Shown: positions 12,034 to 22,493, numbered from the stretch's first letter. The stretch is DNA of 64,000 nt from Adiantum capillus-veneris (GCA_014529385.2 CM043955.1:148813640-148877639); one strand, 5' to 3'. Notes: generated by a model not told the origin, from the letters alone. Program-made: numbers and translations.

Positions 12034-14190
12034 CTAGAATAGTTTTCTGCCAGGAGTTTTCCTGTCCCTAGGGGTTGGTGCTTTTGAAGTGGGCTCTTTT
12101 GTCCTGGGAGATTTTCTTGTGGGCTCTTTGGCAGGAGGGCTTGAGGGCTGCTTCCTCTTTCTCTTATCATCCATCTCTTCACTTGCCTTTTCCTGCTCAC
12201 CACTCTCTTCTTCCTCTTCACTTCCCTTTTCCTCTTCTAGTTTTGCTTTCCCCTTTGCCTTTTCTAGCTTTGCTTTCCCCTTTGCCTCTTCTAGTTTTGC
12301 TTTCCCCTTTGCCTTTTCTAGTTTTGCTTTCCCCTTTGCCTTTTCTAGCTCTTCAGTATCATCATCTTTAAATACCTCTTGCAGTCGTCCATTTGCTTCA
12401 ATCATATACTTGATAATCTTTGCTCTTGTCAACCATACATGGTTCTCACTATAGCACTCTCTGTTGATCTATACAAGGCAATAGAAAGCAAGTTTTAGGA
12501 ACAATAAAATGAGAAAAAATATAGCTAGCAAATATGAAATATGCTATACTTTTATATTCTGATTGTCATTGCAGTATATGAAGTCCAAGAGGAGCTTGGC
12601 ATTTGTCACTACCCTCCATCCACATGAATGGCTTTCAGGCTGGATTGGAACCTGCAACTCATTACATGTATTTATGGGAAAAAATATTTGAGGATAATCC
12701 ATTGAAGTGAACAAAGCATAAAGAATTCCAACCTTCACAACTGAAAATTGGATTTCAGTCAGCATCTTTGGCATGGGTGGACAATTCTCCAGTGTCTCTA
12801 TAAATCTTGTAGCAACACTGTCCAAAATTCTTTATTAAAAGTATGTGCTTGAGGTTCTACTTGTGGTTTACAAAATGTGTCTGCTACTATACTTACAATT
12901 TTGGTTGACCATGTACTCCAGCAAGAGAATTGACAAAGTAGCATTTTCTTTTCACAATATCAATTGCAATTAAACTCCAATGTGAGCTATAAAAACAAGC
13001 CTCAGTTAGCCTTCTAACATGAATTAGTAAATTCTCTTCACAAGGTGTAGGTAGGAAACTTACCTCTCATGATAAGGAATCAAGAAAATTTCACAGATTT
13101 CCAAGTCCACATGAATCAACCACTTTGTGAGCTCTCTAATATTTGTCTCTGTCCTGAGAAAGTGGGAGATAGAAGGGTCTAAAAATTCCACCTTTTTTTG
13201 AAGGTCTGGCTCATATGTATGCATCATTAACCTGGTACAAGATATTGTTATATAAAGAGTTCTTGCTATAAACAAAAATACATAGGAAAACAAAAACAAC
13301 CTGAGGCATGTGATAAGGAGTGGAGAATTGATCTCCTTGGTCCAATCCTTGAGAATTTCCAAGGTCTCAGAGTCAAGTGAATTGTAATCCTCCCTAGGAT
13401 CCTCCTCACTGAATAGAGCGACAACAAAACCAGTAGGATTGACACTCCTCAAGAGGGGCACTAGTTGAGGTTCCAACAGGTCAAGCTCCTTTCTCTCTGC
13501 AATTTCCTTGTCTTCCTTTGCTCTCTTTTTCCTTTTCTTTTCCTCTTCTTCAGTAATATCAACTACTCCTACTTCAGGCTCCTTGGGCTTCCTCCATGGA
13601 GGAATGTTGAGAATATTAAAGGCCTTAATATCATGCATAGGGACAGGCTCCAACATTCTTGAAAACCTGTATCTCAGCCTCCTGAGGGTGATCATGTCTT
13701 TGTCCATCAAAGTAACCCTATGGGCATGAGCTGCACAGATATAGGCATCTTGGAAAAGCTCAATCATAAAGTCCTCAGACGCCTCCTGGATACATGCCAA
13801 TGCAGTTCTAGTCCACCTCATGTCAATCTTGTACTCCTCTGCAACTTGTCTGCATAGTCTTTGGAAGGGCAGTTTGGGAATTGCAAGATTGATGGCCTTT
13901 ATGGCCTTCCTTATCTCTCTTAGACATTTGACCCCCTGCTTGAACTTTCTCTTTGTAAGGAGAGGCTTAAGCTGCACTGGCTTGAAAGCTTTCCTCTGAT
14001 GTGTATTTTTTCTTTTGCTTGGTTGAGGGTCAGGTGTGCTTGGTTTAGGGTCCTTCCTCTGAGATGTGCTCTCCTTTGGTTTTGAAGTACCAGCTAAAGC
14101 TTTGCTAGGCTGAGCTTCTTCTTCATCTTTGGATAGAGGCTTATCAACCGGCTTATCAACCTTCCTTTCAGTCTTCTTGGTCCTTGCCAT
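12034..14190 (-). CDS. Histone H3-like / Ulp1 (C48) protease fusion with H1-like tail, about 620 residues, five exons
   Basis: Inferred exons: 14190-13301, 13231-13064, 12986-12897, about 12817 or 12829 to 12550, and 12468-12034; all introns GT-AG and phases match. Residues 1-10 read MARTKKTERK, agreeing with histone H3 at Ala1, Arg2, Thr3, Lys4, Thr6, Arg8 and Lys9. A Pro/Lys/Ser-rich tail of about 75 residues follows, then an H3 fold at about 82-175 with KCLREIRK, KLPFQRLCRQVAEEYKID, CIQEASEDFMIELFQDA, HAHRVTLMDKD and LRRLR. Loop 1 has canonical H3 length. After a charged linker comes a Ulp1-type protease: SSHWSLIAID (His about 355), YFVNSL (Asn about 372 where most have Asp) and IQPESHSCGW (Gln about 442, Cys about 448); spacings of 17 and 6 match Ulp1. 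The last exon encodes a Lys/Ala-rich repeat. The gene is divergent from the 15241 gene. Inferred roles: nucleosome incorporation or mimicry, and SUMO/ubiquitin-like cleavage. An alternative start two codons upstream exists. Confidence 0.85.
12235..12354 (-). repeat. 30-base coding repeat (Lys/Ala-rich, about four copies)
   Basis: Tandem units encoding (E/K)AKGKAKLE-type decapeptides in the last exon of the H3-Ulp1 gene; the copies are nearly identical at the DNA level, which suggests recent expansion. Confidence 0.9.
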
Positions 14191-15240
14191 CTTCAAAAGG
14201 GATAGGAATGATTGTTACACAACAAACATTAGTAAAAAAAGTAAACGATGTATATTTAGTGGCACACATTTTCGTACATAGTGGAACACATTGCGGTGAC
14301 ACCCCGTACGCAAAATCACAAAGGGACCAATGTCCTCACACTAAAGGTGATCGCGCACGGGGTGATGGAGCATTACACAGAGGCGGTGACACTTCGTACG
14401 CGAAATTGCGAAGGGAGCACAGTCCTCTCACTTACCAAATTCGCGCACGGGGTGACGGGAGTCCCAAGCGGTGAAAACCTCTTAAACATCTTGAGACACA
14501 TATTGTATGCATGGTGAAAATAATGGCACACATTGCGGTACACATCGTAAACATGATCACATTTGTGGACATAGTGGAACACATTGCTTTGAAACTCGGT
14601 ACGCGAAATGACAAAGGAGGCAAAGTCTTCTCACTTACGAATATCGCGCACGGTGTGACGGTCAAAGCGCTCGAAGTTTTGGGTTGTGGACCTCCTTCAA
14701 AACCTCCTTCAAAATGCGCTTAGTTTGGGCTCTAAGGAGGTTTATATAGGGTGCATGGCGCAAGTCCCTAGGCGCATAAAAACTATCCGTTGGACCAAAC
14801 TTCGAGGTGGCAACCGATTTGCACACCCCTCGAGGCGGCGTTTTTGGCCATAAAAGGAACCTACCCAACCCGTTTTTTCGCTTATTGTCATTCACAAGGC
14901 TTCGAATTTAAGCCTCCAACCCTCCAAGCGACACACCGCGACACCCGTGCGCGATTTTGGTGGACGTCAACCTCTTCCTAGCAATAGAAATCGCGTATCA
15001 AGTGTCACTCTGTGCGCGTAGTTAGTGAGTGACGAGTTTCTCTTAACTTCTCAAAGTTCGCATAGCAAGTGACAAACTTAGCATGTCACAATTTTATGTA
15101 ATTCTTTTTTGCTTGCGCTTAATTTGCTTGACAATTTTATGCTTTTAATTTGTTTGTAGACTTGATATAAAGAAGGGTGGTTAATGTCTTGATAGACTTC
15201 TCTTTTCTCTTTTTCAGCTGAGCATTTGTGGATTGTCATA
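14191..15240. promoter_or_regulatory. CpG-rich divergent intergenic region with repeated modules
   Basis: About 1 kb between the divergent starts of the H3-Ulp1 gene and the 15241 gene. From about 14270 to 14670 a diverged unit of roughly 100 bases recurs about three times, each with GCGGTGACAC or GAAACTCGGTACGCGAAA, a CTCAC(A/T)TAC-like block and a CGCGCACGGNGTGA block. CpG dinucleotides are common here (also 14910-15060) whereas the surrounding sequence is AT-rich. The position and composition suggest a shared bidirectional promoter; no TATA box was assigned. Confidence 0.5.
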
Positions 15241-16927
15241 ATGGATACAGAGGATATACAAGAGACCCCTGATGATAGGCTGATGTCTTTTCTTTACAAA
15301 GTTAATGAACTTACAAGATTTCAAAGTGTCAAACAGATTTTTAATGCTGCCTTTGATCTTCAAGCACTTGTGGATGGCTTCTCTACACAAATTAGTGACT
15401 TGAAAGAGATATATACAGAATTGATCAGAGATCACAGGCTTGACAATCTTGTTCATTTTGTTGATATATGCAAAGCAGGTAGCTTGTCAAGGACAGGTAT
15501 TGCAAAGAAGTGGTCAAGCCTTCATCCAGACTGGCAAAAGATCATAAAGCCTTGCAAATTTCATGGTAATATGCATTTCCAGTTGGTAGATTATGACCTT
15601 GGACTTATCATTTTCTTCAGTGTACTCCCAACACCAGAGGGCAAAGAGATTCCAAAGCAGATTTCCCAGGCTGAGGAGGACCAGGAGAAAGAGGAGATAG
15701 AGATGGAGTTCCATGAAGAGGAAGAGAAGCTACAAAGCACTGAGATGCTGGACATTGCAAAATTTAAAGCAAAAAACATCACTAAAGTGGAGAATGTTGA
15801 CATTGAGGATGAAGATGTTGATCCTTTGCATTGCACAGCAACATTTCCCACATACAAAGCTAACAAAAAGGAATATGTTTTGTTGAATGACATTCAGCAT
15901 CTTTTTGATCTAAAGGAAGATTATGCTTTGGCAGTTTTGGCTGAGTGGGGATCTAATGACATAGGATTTATTGATTACTCACCTTGCCCCTTAGCAGTCT
16001 TGGACACAGAGGCAGAAAATTTTATTGACAGGAAAGCATGTGCAGGACATTGTTCTGAGATATGAGCAACAGGGTGTACCTTCTGAAGAGGAGTTCAATG
16101 AGAAACAGAAAAGGCTTAAAATAGAGCATATGGGAGAGGAAAAGACCAGAGATTATGAAGTAAGGCCAACTAGATCCATTGATATATGGGAACCTTCCTT
16201 GTTTGAGGAGGATGAGTCTCCTAAGGTATGTTAATGACCATTTTGCCATGTCTTATTAATGTGCTGAACAATTAACCAAGATATATTTTTGCAGATTGAA
16301 ATACTAGACACAAACAAATTCCTTGGCAGGGGGAAGGGTTCCAGACCCTTAAATTTAGGAAGGAACCAGAGCTTGGGACACTTTATTGGGAAGCTCAACA
16401 AAGAGACTGTCATTATATTCCATAACAAGTTTACAAGAGAACCATTGCTGCCAATGCTTGCAATTAAAGCACTTGCAAAGGTTGTTGGTTCATATCAGCT
16501 TCCTCCAGGGTTAGAGAAGTTAATATTGGTGGAAAAGGAGGAAGCCATCAGAATTTTTGGATTCTTCCCTGGCCTTACTGGTTCTAGAGCTGGTTATTTT
16601 GCAACAATGGCATGCTATGTGCTTGCCCACTCTGGGGACCTCAAGAGACAAATGATAGGCTACAATAAGCAGAAGTTTCTGAAGTTTAGGGGTGAAGTTG
16701 ATGTACCTTCATCAAAAGACTACTTTGCTCATACCTGTACTTTGGCCCACTTTCTAGCTTGTCTCTCTCTTGTAGCTAGCCATTGTAAGAATTTTTCATT
16801 TGCAGATGAACTATTATATGAATTTTGTCTTTTCTGCTTGTTCCTGTGTAAGGCATTTGCTAAATCTGAGTTCAGTATTGCTTTCTTTGTCATTTTTGAT
16901 CTGGTTCTATGCCATATTTGTCTATAG
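15241..16927 (+). CDS. Unknown acidic accessory protein of the TIR element, spliced
   Basis: Exon 1 runs 15241-16225 and exon 2 starts at 16295 after a GT-AG intron; the 3' end is uncertain because the open frame runs antisense over the last exon of the transposase-like gene (16729-17103), so the true stop may be upstream of 16927 by splicing. A one-base frame change is needed near 16030, where the first frame ends (stop at 16063) and the next frame continues with GKHVQDIVLRYEQQ. The family is not recognised. The middle is Glu-rich (about residues 140-180). Homology to 59334-60540 is seen in FFSVLPTPEGKE, EYVLLNDIQ...LKEDYALAVL and the exon 2 start (DTNKFLGRGKGSRPLNLGR), with the intron at the same place in both copies. 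Kept in two elements, so probably useful to transposition or its control. Confidence 0.6.
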
Positions 16928-19453
16928 AACCATTGGAAAACCTCAAGCAAGTTGTTTGCCTTCACTACACCTCCTCCATGTCTTGTATGCTTGAAAAACT
17001 TGGTTCTTGCTTGATAATGGGATTTCTCCATGCCTTGTGTAGACCATATGGACAGGGAGCCCCATCTCTTTACAAACCAGGGAGTGTGATTGTAAATTAT
17101 ATGCTGGCAAAGTAAAAGTGTGTCAATAATTAGTAAGTATGAGATTAATCATATGCTTCCAAACTAAAAGTATGTACATATTAAAAAGGAATAAAAAACT
17201 TACCATGTAATGTGTGAATTCCTGATCCCAAGCATCTTTCATTGCACTTTTGAAGTTATTGAGCACTTTCTTGAAATTTGGCAGATCATTTTTTCCCCAG
17301 GATGTCTTATCACAGTAGGAAAATACTTTGTCTAGTGATTACCATACCTCTGCCTTTTTGTTTCTTGATGTACCTTCAAGACCATGATCTTTGATGGCAT
17401 TGTGGAGAGCTTTCCACTGGTTATACTTCACATTGGATGAACCCTTCTTGGCATTTACCTTTCCTAGTTTGCCATGAAACCCTAGGAAAGCTCTGGCCTT
17501 CACACCACCAACAGATACCTTTCTAGGCACATTGTTTCCATTTGAAGACCTCTTCAGGTCTGTTTCAATCTTAACCTTACCACTGTGAAGGCCAATTTCT
17601 GATAAAACCGTTTCAATACATTTGATTGCAGCATCTCTAGCTGCTTTTGGCTGTAACTTCCAGGCAAACCCCACATAGAGATGTACAATTTTCTCCACAA
17701 TTCTGCAAAGAGCATGCAGAGTGCATATGTGGACATTAGCAAGTGGAATATTTAAAACTGCTTTGAAGTTTGGATCTTGAGTATGCCTATTGGGTGCTTT
17801 GTTCCAATTTGCAGGATTACATTCTTTTGCTGATGCCATACAATACAGACAAGGGCTCTTTGCCATAGCTCCTTTGGAGACATTGTACATACATTTAAGG
17901 GTTTTAAGGTCTCCTCCCATGTGCCATTCCACCCTGTAACTTCCAAACCCTTCAACTTCAAGCTCTTCCCCTAATTCTTGTGCATGAATGACTTCGAGTA
18001 TTGTTGTTTGATGGAAAACCCAATCCAGAACATCAAAGTCTTCACTCTCTACTTTAAAAGCACCTAGCCACCAGACATTCTTCTCCGATTGCACGTTGAA
18101 GTACTTGGTATCCTTCGGTTTCAATGCTCTGTTCATTAAAGTTATGGAAATCCTCTCAATTTTTCTGTTCTTAACAATCTCACATTCATCAAGCTTTATC
18201 ACAAAACTGACAACACCATTTGCTTCTGTATGCTCCAGCTCATAGAATCTGACCATTTCCTTTTGAAGTGTCTTCAAGTCAAGGAAAATATTATTGAACT
18301 CGTCACATTGAAGATCCCTCTTTTTACCATGATAGGTACCATGAATGTGGTGAGGTTCACCCAACATCTCCATTATCCTCTCATTGATCTTTTTCCTTGC
18401 TTGCTGCACAATGGATGGCTTTGGAAGCAAAGAGGACCTGACCTTACATTGCTTTAACCTTGACTTCATATTTCTGAACAGCTTGCTATAACCATCTCTG
18501 CTAATGCCTACCTTATCCATAATATATTGCACATCCTCCTTGTCCAAGCAAGAGCTCTGCAAAAATCCCTCAATGCACTGCTCCTTTGCCTTTTTAAACT
18601 TCTTCTCTGTGAAAATCTTTTTGGCAACCTTGAGAGGTAAAACATCACAATAATGTTTAGCTGCCATTTCCATGTTTGATGCAGAGTTTGGTTGTAGCAA
18701 AGTCCTAAATCAAAAGGTACAAAATTAACTGATTATTGTCCAAATGACACCAACAAAATAAACAAACTAAATTAAAGTTAACTGAATATTAATCATTTAA
18801 TAAAGAACAATAGCATAATAACAATAACATAAGCATAATAATGTGGAGCAGAATCACAATACAACTTAACAAAAAGATTAACAACCTAACATAAGCAGAA
18901 TCATATAAAATAAGCATAAGCAGAATCATATAAAATAACAATACCTTGCTGCTCTGATTCTCCTGCTGCAACCTCCTCCACCACGTCTCAAGGCTTCAAT
19001 GTTCTTTAACTTCTTTTCTCTTTGTCTGTTTCCTAACATTGTATTCTTGCTTCTAGATTGTTTGAGCTGAGTTTGTAGCTTTTCATTGCTCTCTTTACAT
19101 TCCTCAAGTTGTTGTTTAAGAGTATTTATCATTTGTTTGGTCAAATGATCTTCTAACTTAAGAATATCTCTCTCTGCCGCAAGACTCTGTGTATAACCCA
19201 GCAACCCTCTTTGACCATCACCCACAAATTTTATCAAAGATGAACAATTTGAGAATGGGGGAGTGCTCTTTGTCATTGGGTCCACTGGATACAATCTTCC
19301 ATCAGTCCAGAGATCAATGTGATTTTTTTGATCTTGCCGCATTGCTTCAAATATGGACAAGGACACCTCTGCACATTTGTTTCTCTTGCGCACTGGACAA
19401 TATTCTTCATTTAGCTCAATGTGTAGATGGTATAAGCTTCTTCTCTTCCTCAT
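16729..19453 (-). CDS. Coiled-coil / DDE transposase-like protein of the TIR element, about 780 residues, four exons
   Basis: Exons inferred at 19453-18945, 18704-17348, 17305-17204 and 17103-16729, all GT-AG, one continuous frame. The N-terminus has a conserved FVGDGQRGLLGY block and a long Glu/Lys/Gln coiled coil (about residues 100-155), ending basic. The core carries VIKLDEC (Asp about 342), MGGDLKTLKC (Asp about 436), a Cys pair in SPCLYCM, NVHICTLHALCRIVEK (about 494-509), and, in the last exon, STQGMEKSHYQA (Glu about 682) and TRHGGG. The order GDLK...PCxYC...LHxxxRIxE resembles a little-described transposase-like family found in several eukaryotes, and the Asp-Asp-Glu order suggests an RNase H-fold nuclease. 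The relative at 61482-64000 keeps most blocks. Candidate transposase for the TIR ends. Whether these three acids are catalytic is inference. Confidence 0.7.
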
Positions 19454-19727
19454 GGAAGTCTGTTAACAGTATTTGTTAGAGATAGTACTATAGGAAAAAG
19501 CTGTGCAGATACGAGGAAGAAGACGACACAGAAAAGGTTTGTTTCAGCTTTTGGAAATTTTGAATTTTGGGCCGGAACTGACGTTTTCGTTAGTTTTGGA
19601 GGGAGTATTTTTTAGAATACGAAAGATCCTAGAAAGATTTGACAATGACATGTTTCGGTGGAGGTAAAAAGGACGCAAACTCACCTTTTTACAAACATTT
19701 CACTATTTTTAAAATAAAGTATATATT

Positions 19728-19783
19728 CTCTCTCTACATATTCTTACAGGGCACAAAAGTGACCTCAAAATTCCCCTAATGTG
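19728..19783 (-). repeat. Right terminal inverted repeat
   Basis: Reverse complement of the left end: CTCAAAATTCCCCTAATGTG at the outer edge, GGCACAAAAGTGAC inside, with a TCTCTCTAC block internally. Confidence 0.9.
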
Positions 19784-19839
19784 CAAGTGCTTGAGACTTA
19801 ACCAGGGCCAGAGCATAATAGCTCTAGGGAAAGCGGCTC

Positions 19840-22400
19840 AAATTTAAGTTCGAACCTCGCCTACATATGTTATTGTAGCAAGTCTGGCTTAATGGCATCC
19901 TTGTGGCTACTTAGGGAAAGAGGCTCGAGCTTAAGTTCGAACCTTGTCTACATATGCTAATATAGCAAGTCTACCTTGAACTTAAGTTTGAGCCTCAATT
20001 GTATATGTTACTTTAGCACTAGGGTATACGGTTAGCCTCATGACATCTGTGTGTCTACCATGCCAATAGGCTCAAACTTAAGTTCGATCCTCACTTGGAT
20101 ATAGTAGAGTAGCACCATCATGTAGGGCTTGTTGCTACCAAGGGCATAGAAGAACACCTTTAGGCTCGATCTTAAGTTCGAGCCTCAAGTGCATATTCTT
20201 TAGAACTAGGATGCAAGGCTTGCCTCCTAACATCCTTGTAGCTTCCAATGGAAAGAGCCTTGCTTGCAGCGTAGCCCTACTATGCAAGGGCACAGCCTCA
20301 TGACATCCTTGTGGCTATCAAGGACATGGCAAAATATCTTAAGACTCAAGCTAAAGTTTGAGCATTTCATACTGTAGCGCTAGGGTGAAAGGTTAGCCTT
20401 GTGAAATCCTTATAGCTACTAAGGTCATAGAATAGCATCCTTGTGGCAAACAATGGGAAAAAGCTTGCACTTAAGTATAGACCTTGCCTACAAATGTCAG
20501 TTTAGCACTACGATGCATGTATAGCTTCATGACATCCATGTGGATACCAAAGGAAAAGAAAAACACTTTGAGGCTCGAGCTTAAGTTCGAGCCTCAACTA
20601 TATAAGCTATTGTAGCACTAGGAAGTAAGTCTAGACTCATCCTTTAGAGATACTAATTCCAAGAGGCTCGAACTTAAGTTTGATCCTCACTTTCATAGGC
20701 TAGTGTAGCACTAGAATGCAAGCCTAATGCCATCCTTGTGGCTACCATGGGTATAGAATAGCACCTTAAGTTCAAGCCTCATTTTCATATGCTAGTGTAT
20801 AGAATAGCACCTTAAGTTCAAGCCTCATTTTCATATGCTAGTGTAGCACTAGGATGCAAGGCTTTCCTCATGACATCCTTGTGTCTACTAAGGGCAAGAG
20901 GCTCGAACTTAAGTTTGAGCCTTGCCTACATATGCTAGTATAGCACTAGCATGAAAGTCTAGCTTCATGACATCCTTGTGGATACCAAGGGAACAGAAAA
21001 ACACCTTTAGGTTCAAACTTAAGTTTAAGCCTCAATTGCATATGATATTGTAGCACCAGTGTGTAAGGCTAGCCGAGGGATATCCTTGTGGCTACTTAGG
21101 GAAAGAGGCTCGAACTTAAGTTTGAACCTCGCCTACATATGCTAGTATAGCAAGTCTAACTTAATGACATCCTTGTGGATACTTAGGGAAAGAGGCTCAA
21201 ATTTAAGTTCAAACCTTGCCTACATATGCTATTGTAGGCTACCTTAATGGCATCCTTGTGGCTACTTAGGGAAAGAGGCTCAAACTTAAGTTTGAAACTT
21301 GCCTACTTATGCTAGTATAGCAAGTCTAACTTAATGACATCCTTGTGTCTACTTAGGGAAAGAGGCTCAAATTTAAGTTCAAACCTTGCCTACATATGCT
21401 ATTGTAGCAAGTCTGGCTTAATGACATCCTTGTGGCTACTTAGGGAAAGAGGCTCGAGCTTAACTTAGAACCTTGCCTACATATGCTAATATAGCAAGTC
21501 TGCCTTGAACTTAAGTTTGAGCATCAACTGTATATGTTACTTTAGCACTAGGGTGTAAGGTTAGCCTCATGACATCTGTGTGGCTACCAATGCCAGTAGG
21601 CTCAAACTTAAGTTCGATACTCACTTGCATATACTAGAGTAGCACCAGCATGTAGGGCTTGTTGCTACCAAGGGCATAGAAGAACACCTTTAGGTTCGAT
21701 ATTAAGTTCAAGCCTCAAGTGCATATTCTTTAGCACTAGGACGCAAGGCTTGCCTCATGACATCCTTGTGGCTAGCCTTATTTTGCATATGCTATTGTAG
21801 CACTAGGGTGTAAGGCTAGCCGAGGGACATCCTTGTGGCTACCAGAGGCAAGAGGCTCGAGCTTAAGTTCGAGCCTCACCTAGATATGTTAGTATAGCAC
21901 TATCATGAAAATCTAGATTCACTAAGTCCTTTTAGGATTCATGCAAGAATAGAAAAACACTTAGTATTGAGCTTAAGTCTAGCCTCATGGCATCCTTCTG
22001 GTTAACAATGACAAGAGGCTCAAACTTAAGTTTGATCCCCACTTGCATATTCAAGTGTAGCACTAGCATGGAAGGCTAGCTTGATGACATATTTGTGGCT
22101 ATCAAGGGCATAGAATAGCACCTTTAGGCTCGATCTTAAGTTCGAGCCTTAAGTGCATCAGGGAATAAAAATTCACTTTTAGGCTCAAACTTATGTTTGA
22201 GCTTCCTCTCCATATGCTAATGTAGCACTAGGGTGCATGCCTAGCCTCATGACATCCTTCTAGCTAGAAAAAGAGAGCTTCACTTTTAGTCTCAAATTTA
22301 ATGTAGCACTAACTTGCAAGACTACTCTCATGACATCCCTGTGGCTAGCAAGGGTACAAAACAACATCTTTTGGCTCAAACTTAAGTTCGAGCCTTGCTA
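19840..22400. repeat. Satellite-like array built on a CTTAAG-centred near-palindrome
   Basis: More than 20 diverged tandem units, mostly about 75-120 bases. The core is GCTCRAACTTAAGTTYGAGC, usually inside an AGGCTC...GAGCCT frame, followed by conserved spacer text: CTACATATGCTAGTGTAGCA, CTAGGGTGCAAGGCTAGCCT and CATGACATCCTTGTGGCTAC. Examples of the core lie near 19845, 20057, 20575, 20662, 20900, 21108, 21275, 21605, 21852, 22017, 22133 and 22375. Isolated units occur again in introns of the gene to the right (32140, 34320, 34515, 35040). Confidence 0.93.
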
Positions 22401-22493
22401 CACATGCTAGTGTTTTTTTTAAAATGTACTATTTAACTTAAACATATGCTCCTTGTTTAGGTTCTAATATTGTTCTTTTTTTTTGTTTCAAGA

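Larger units (their letters stand above)
9834..19783. mobile_element. 9.95-kb TIR DNA transposon carrying BAH-like, histone H3-Ulp1, unknown and transposase-like genes
   Basis: The two ends are inverted copies of about 50 bases starting CACATTAGGGGAATTTTGAG, at 9834 and, inverted, ending at 19783. Between them lie four spliced genes: BAH-like (plus, 10216-11520), histone H3-like/Ulp1 (minus, 14190-12034), unknown acidic protein (plus, 15241 on) and coiled-coil/DDE-like protein (minus, 19453-16729). A diverged relative at about 56940-64000 contains homologues of three of these in the same outer order and strands, with shared intron positions. Three of the four genes have intact spliced reading frames; the acidic-protein gene has a frame change near 16030. 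No clear target-site duplication is visible next to the ends. Superfamily not assigned. Confidence 0.85.

Noticed and set aside
12075-12454. Plus-strand frames rich in Pro, Phe and Leu
   Set aside because: Antisense shadows of the Lys/Ala-rich coding repeat of the H3-Ulp1 gene.
13225-13305. Hydrophobic stretch in the H3-Ulp1 frame as a membrane helix
   Set aside because: It is a 69-base in-phase intron with GT-AG ends (13300-13232), so it is not translated in the spliced product.
16020-16070. Programmed ribosomal frameshift in the acidic gene
   Set aside because: No slippery heptamer or downstream structure evident; a simple indel is enough.
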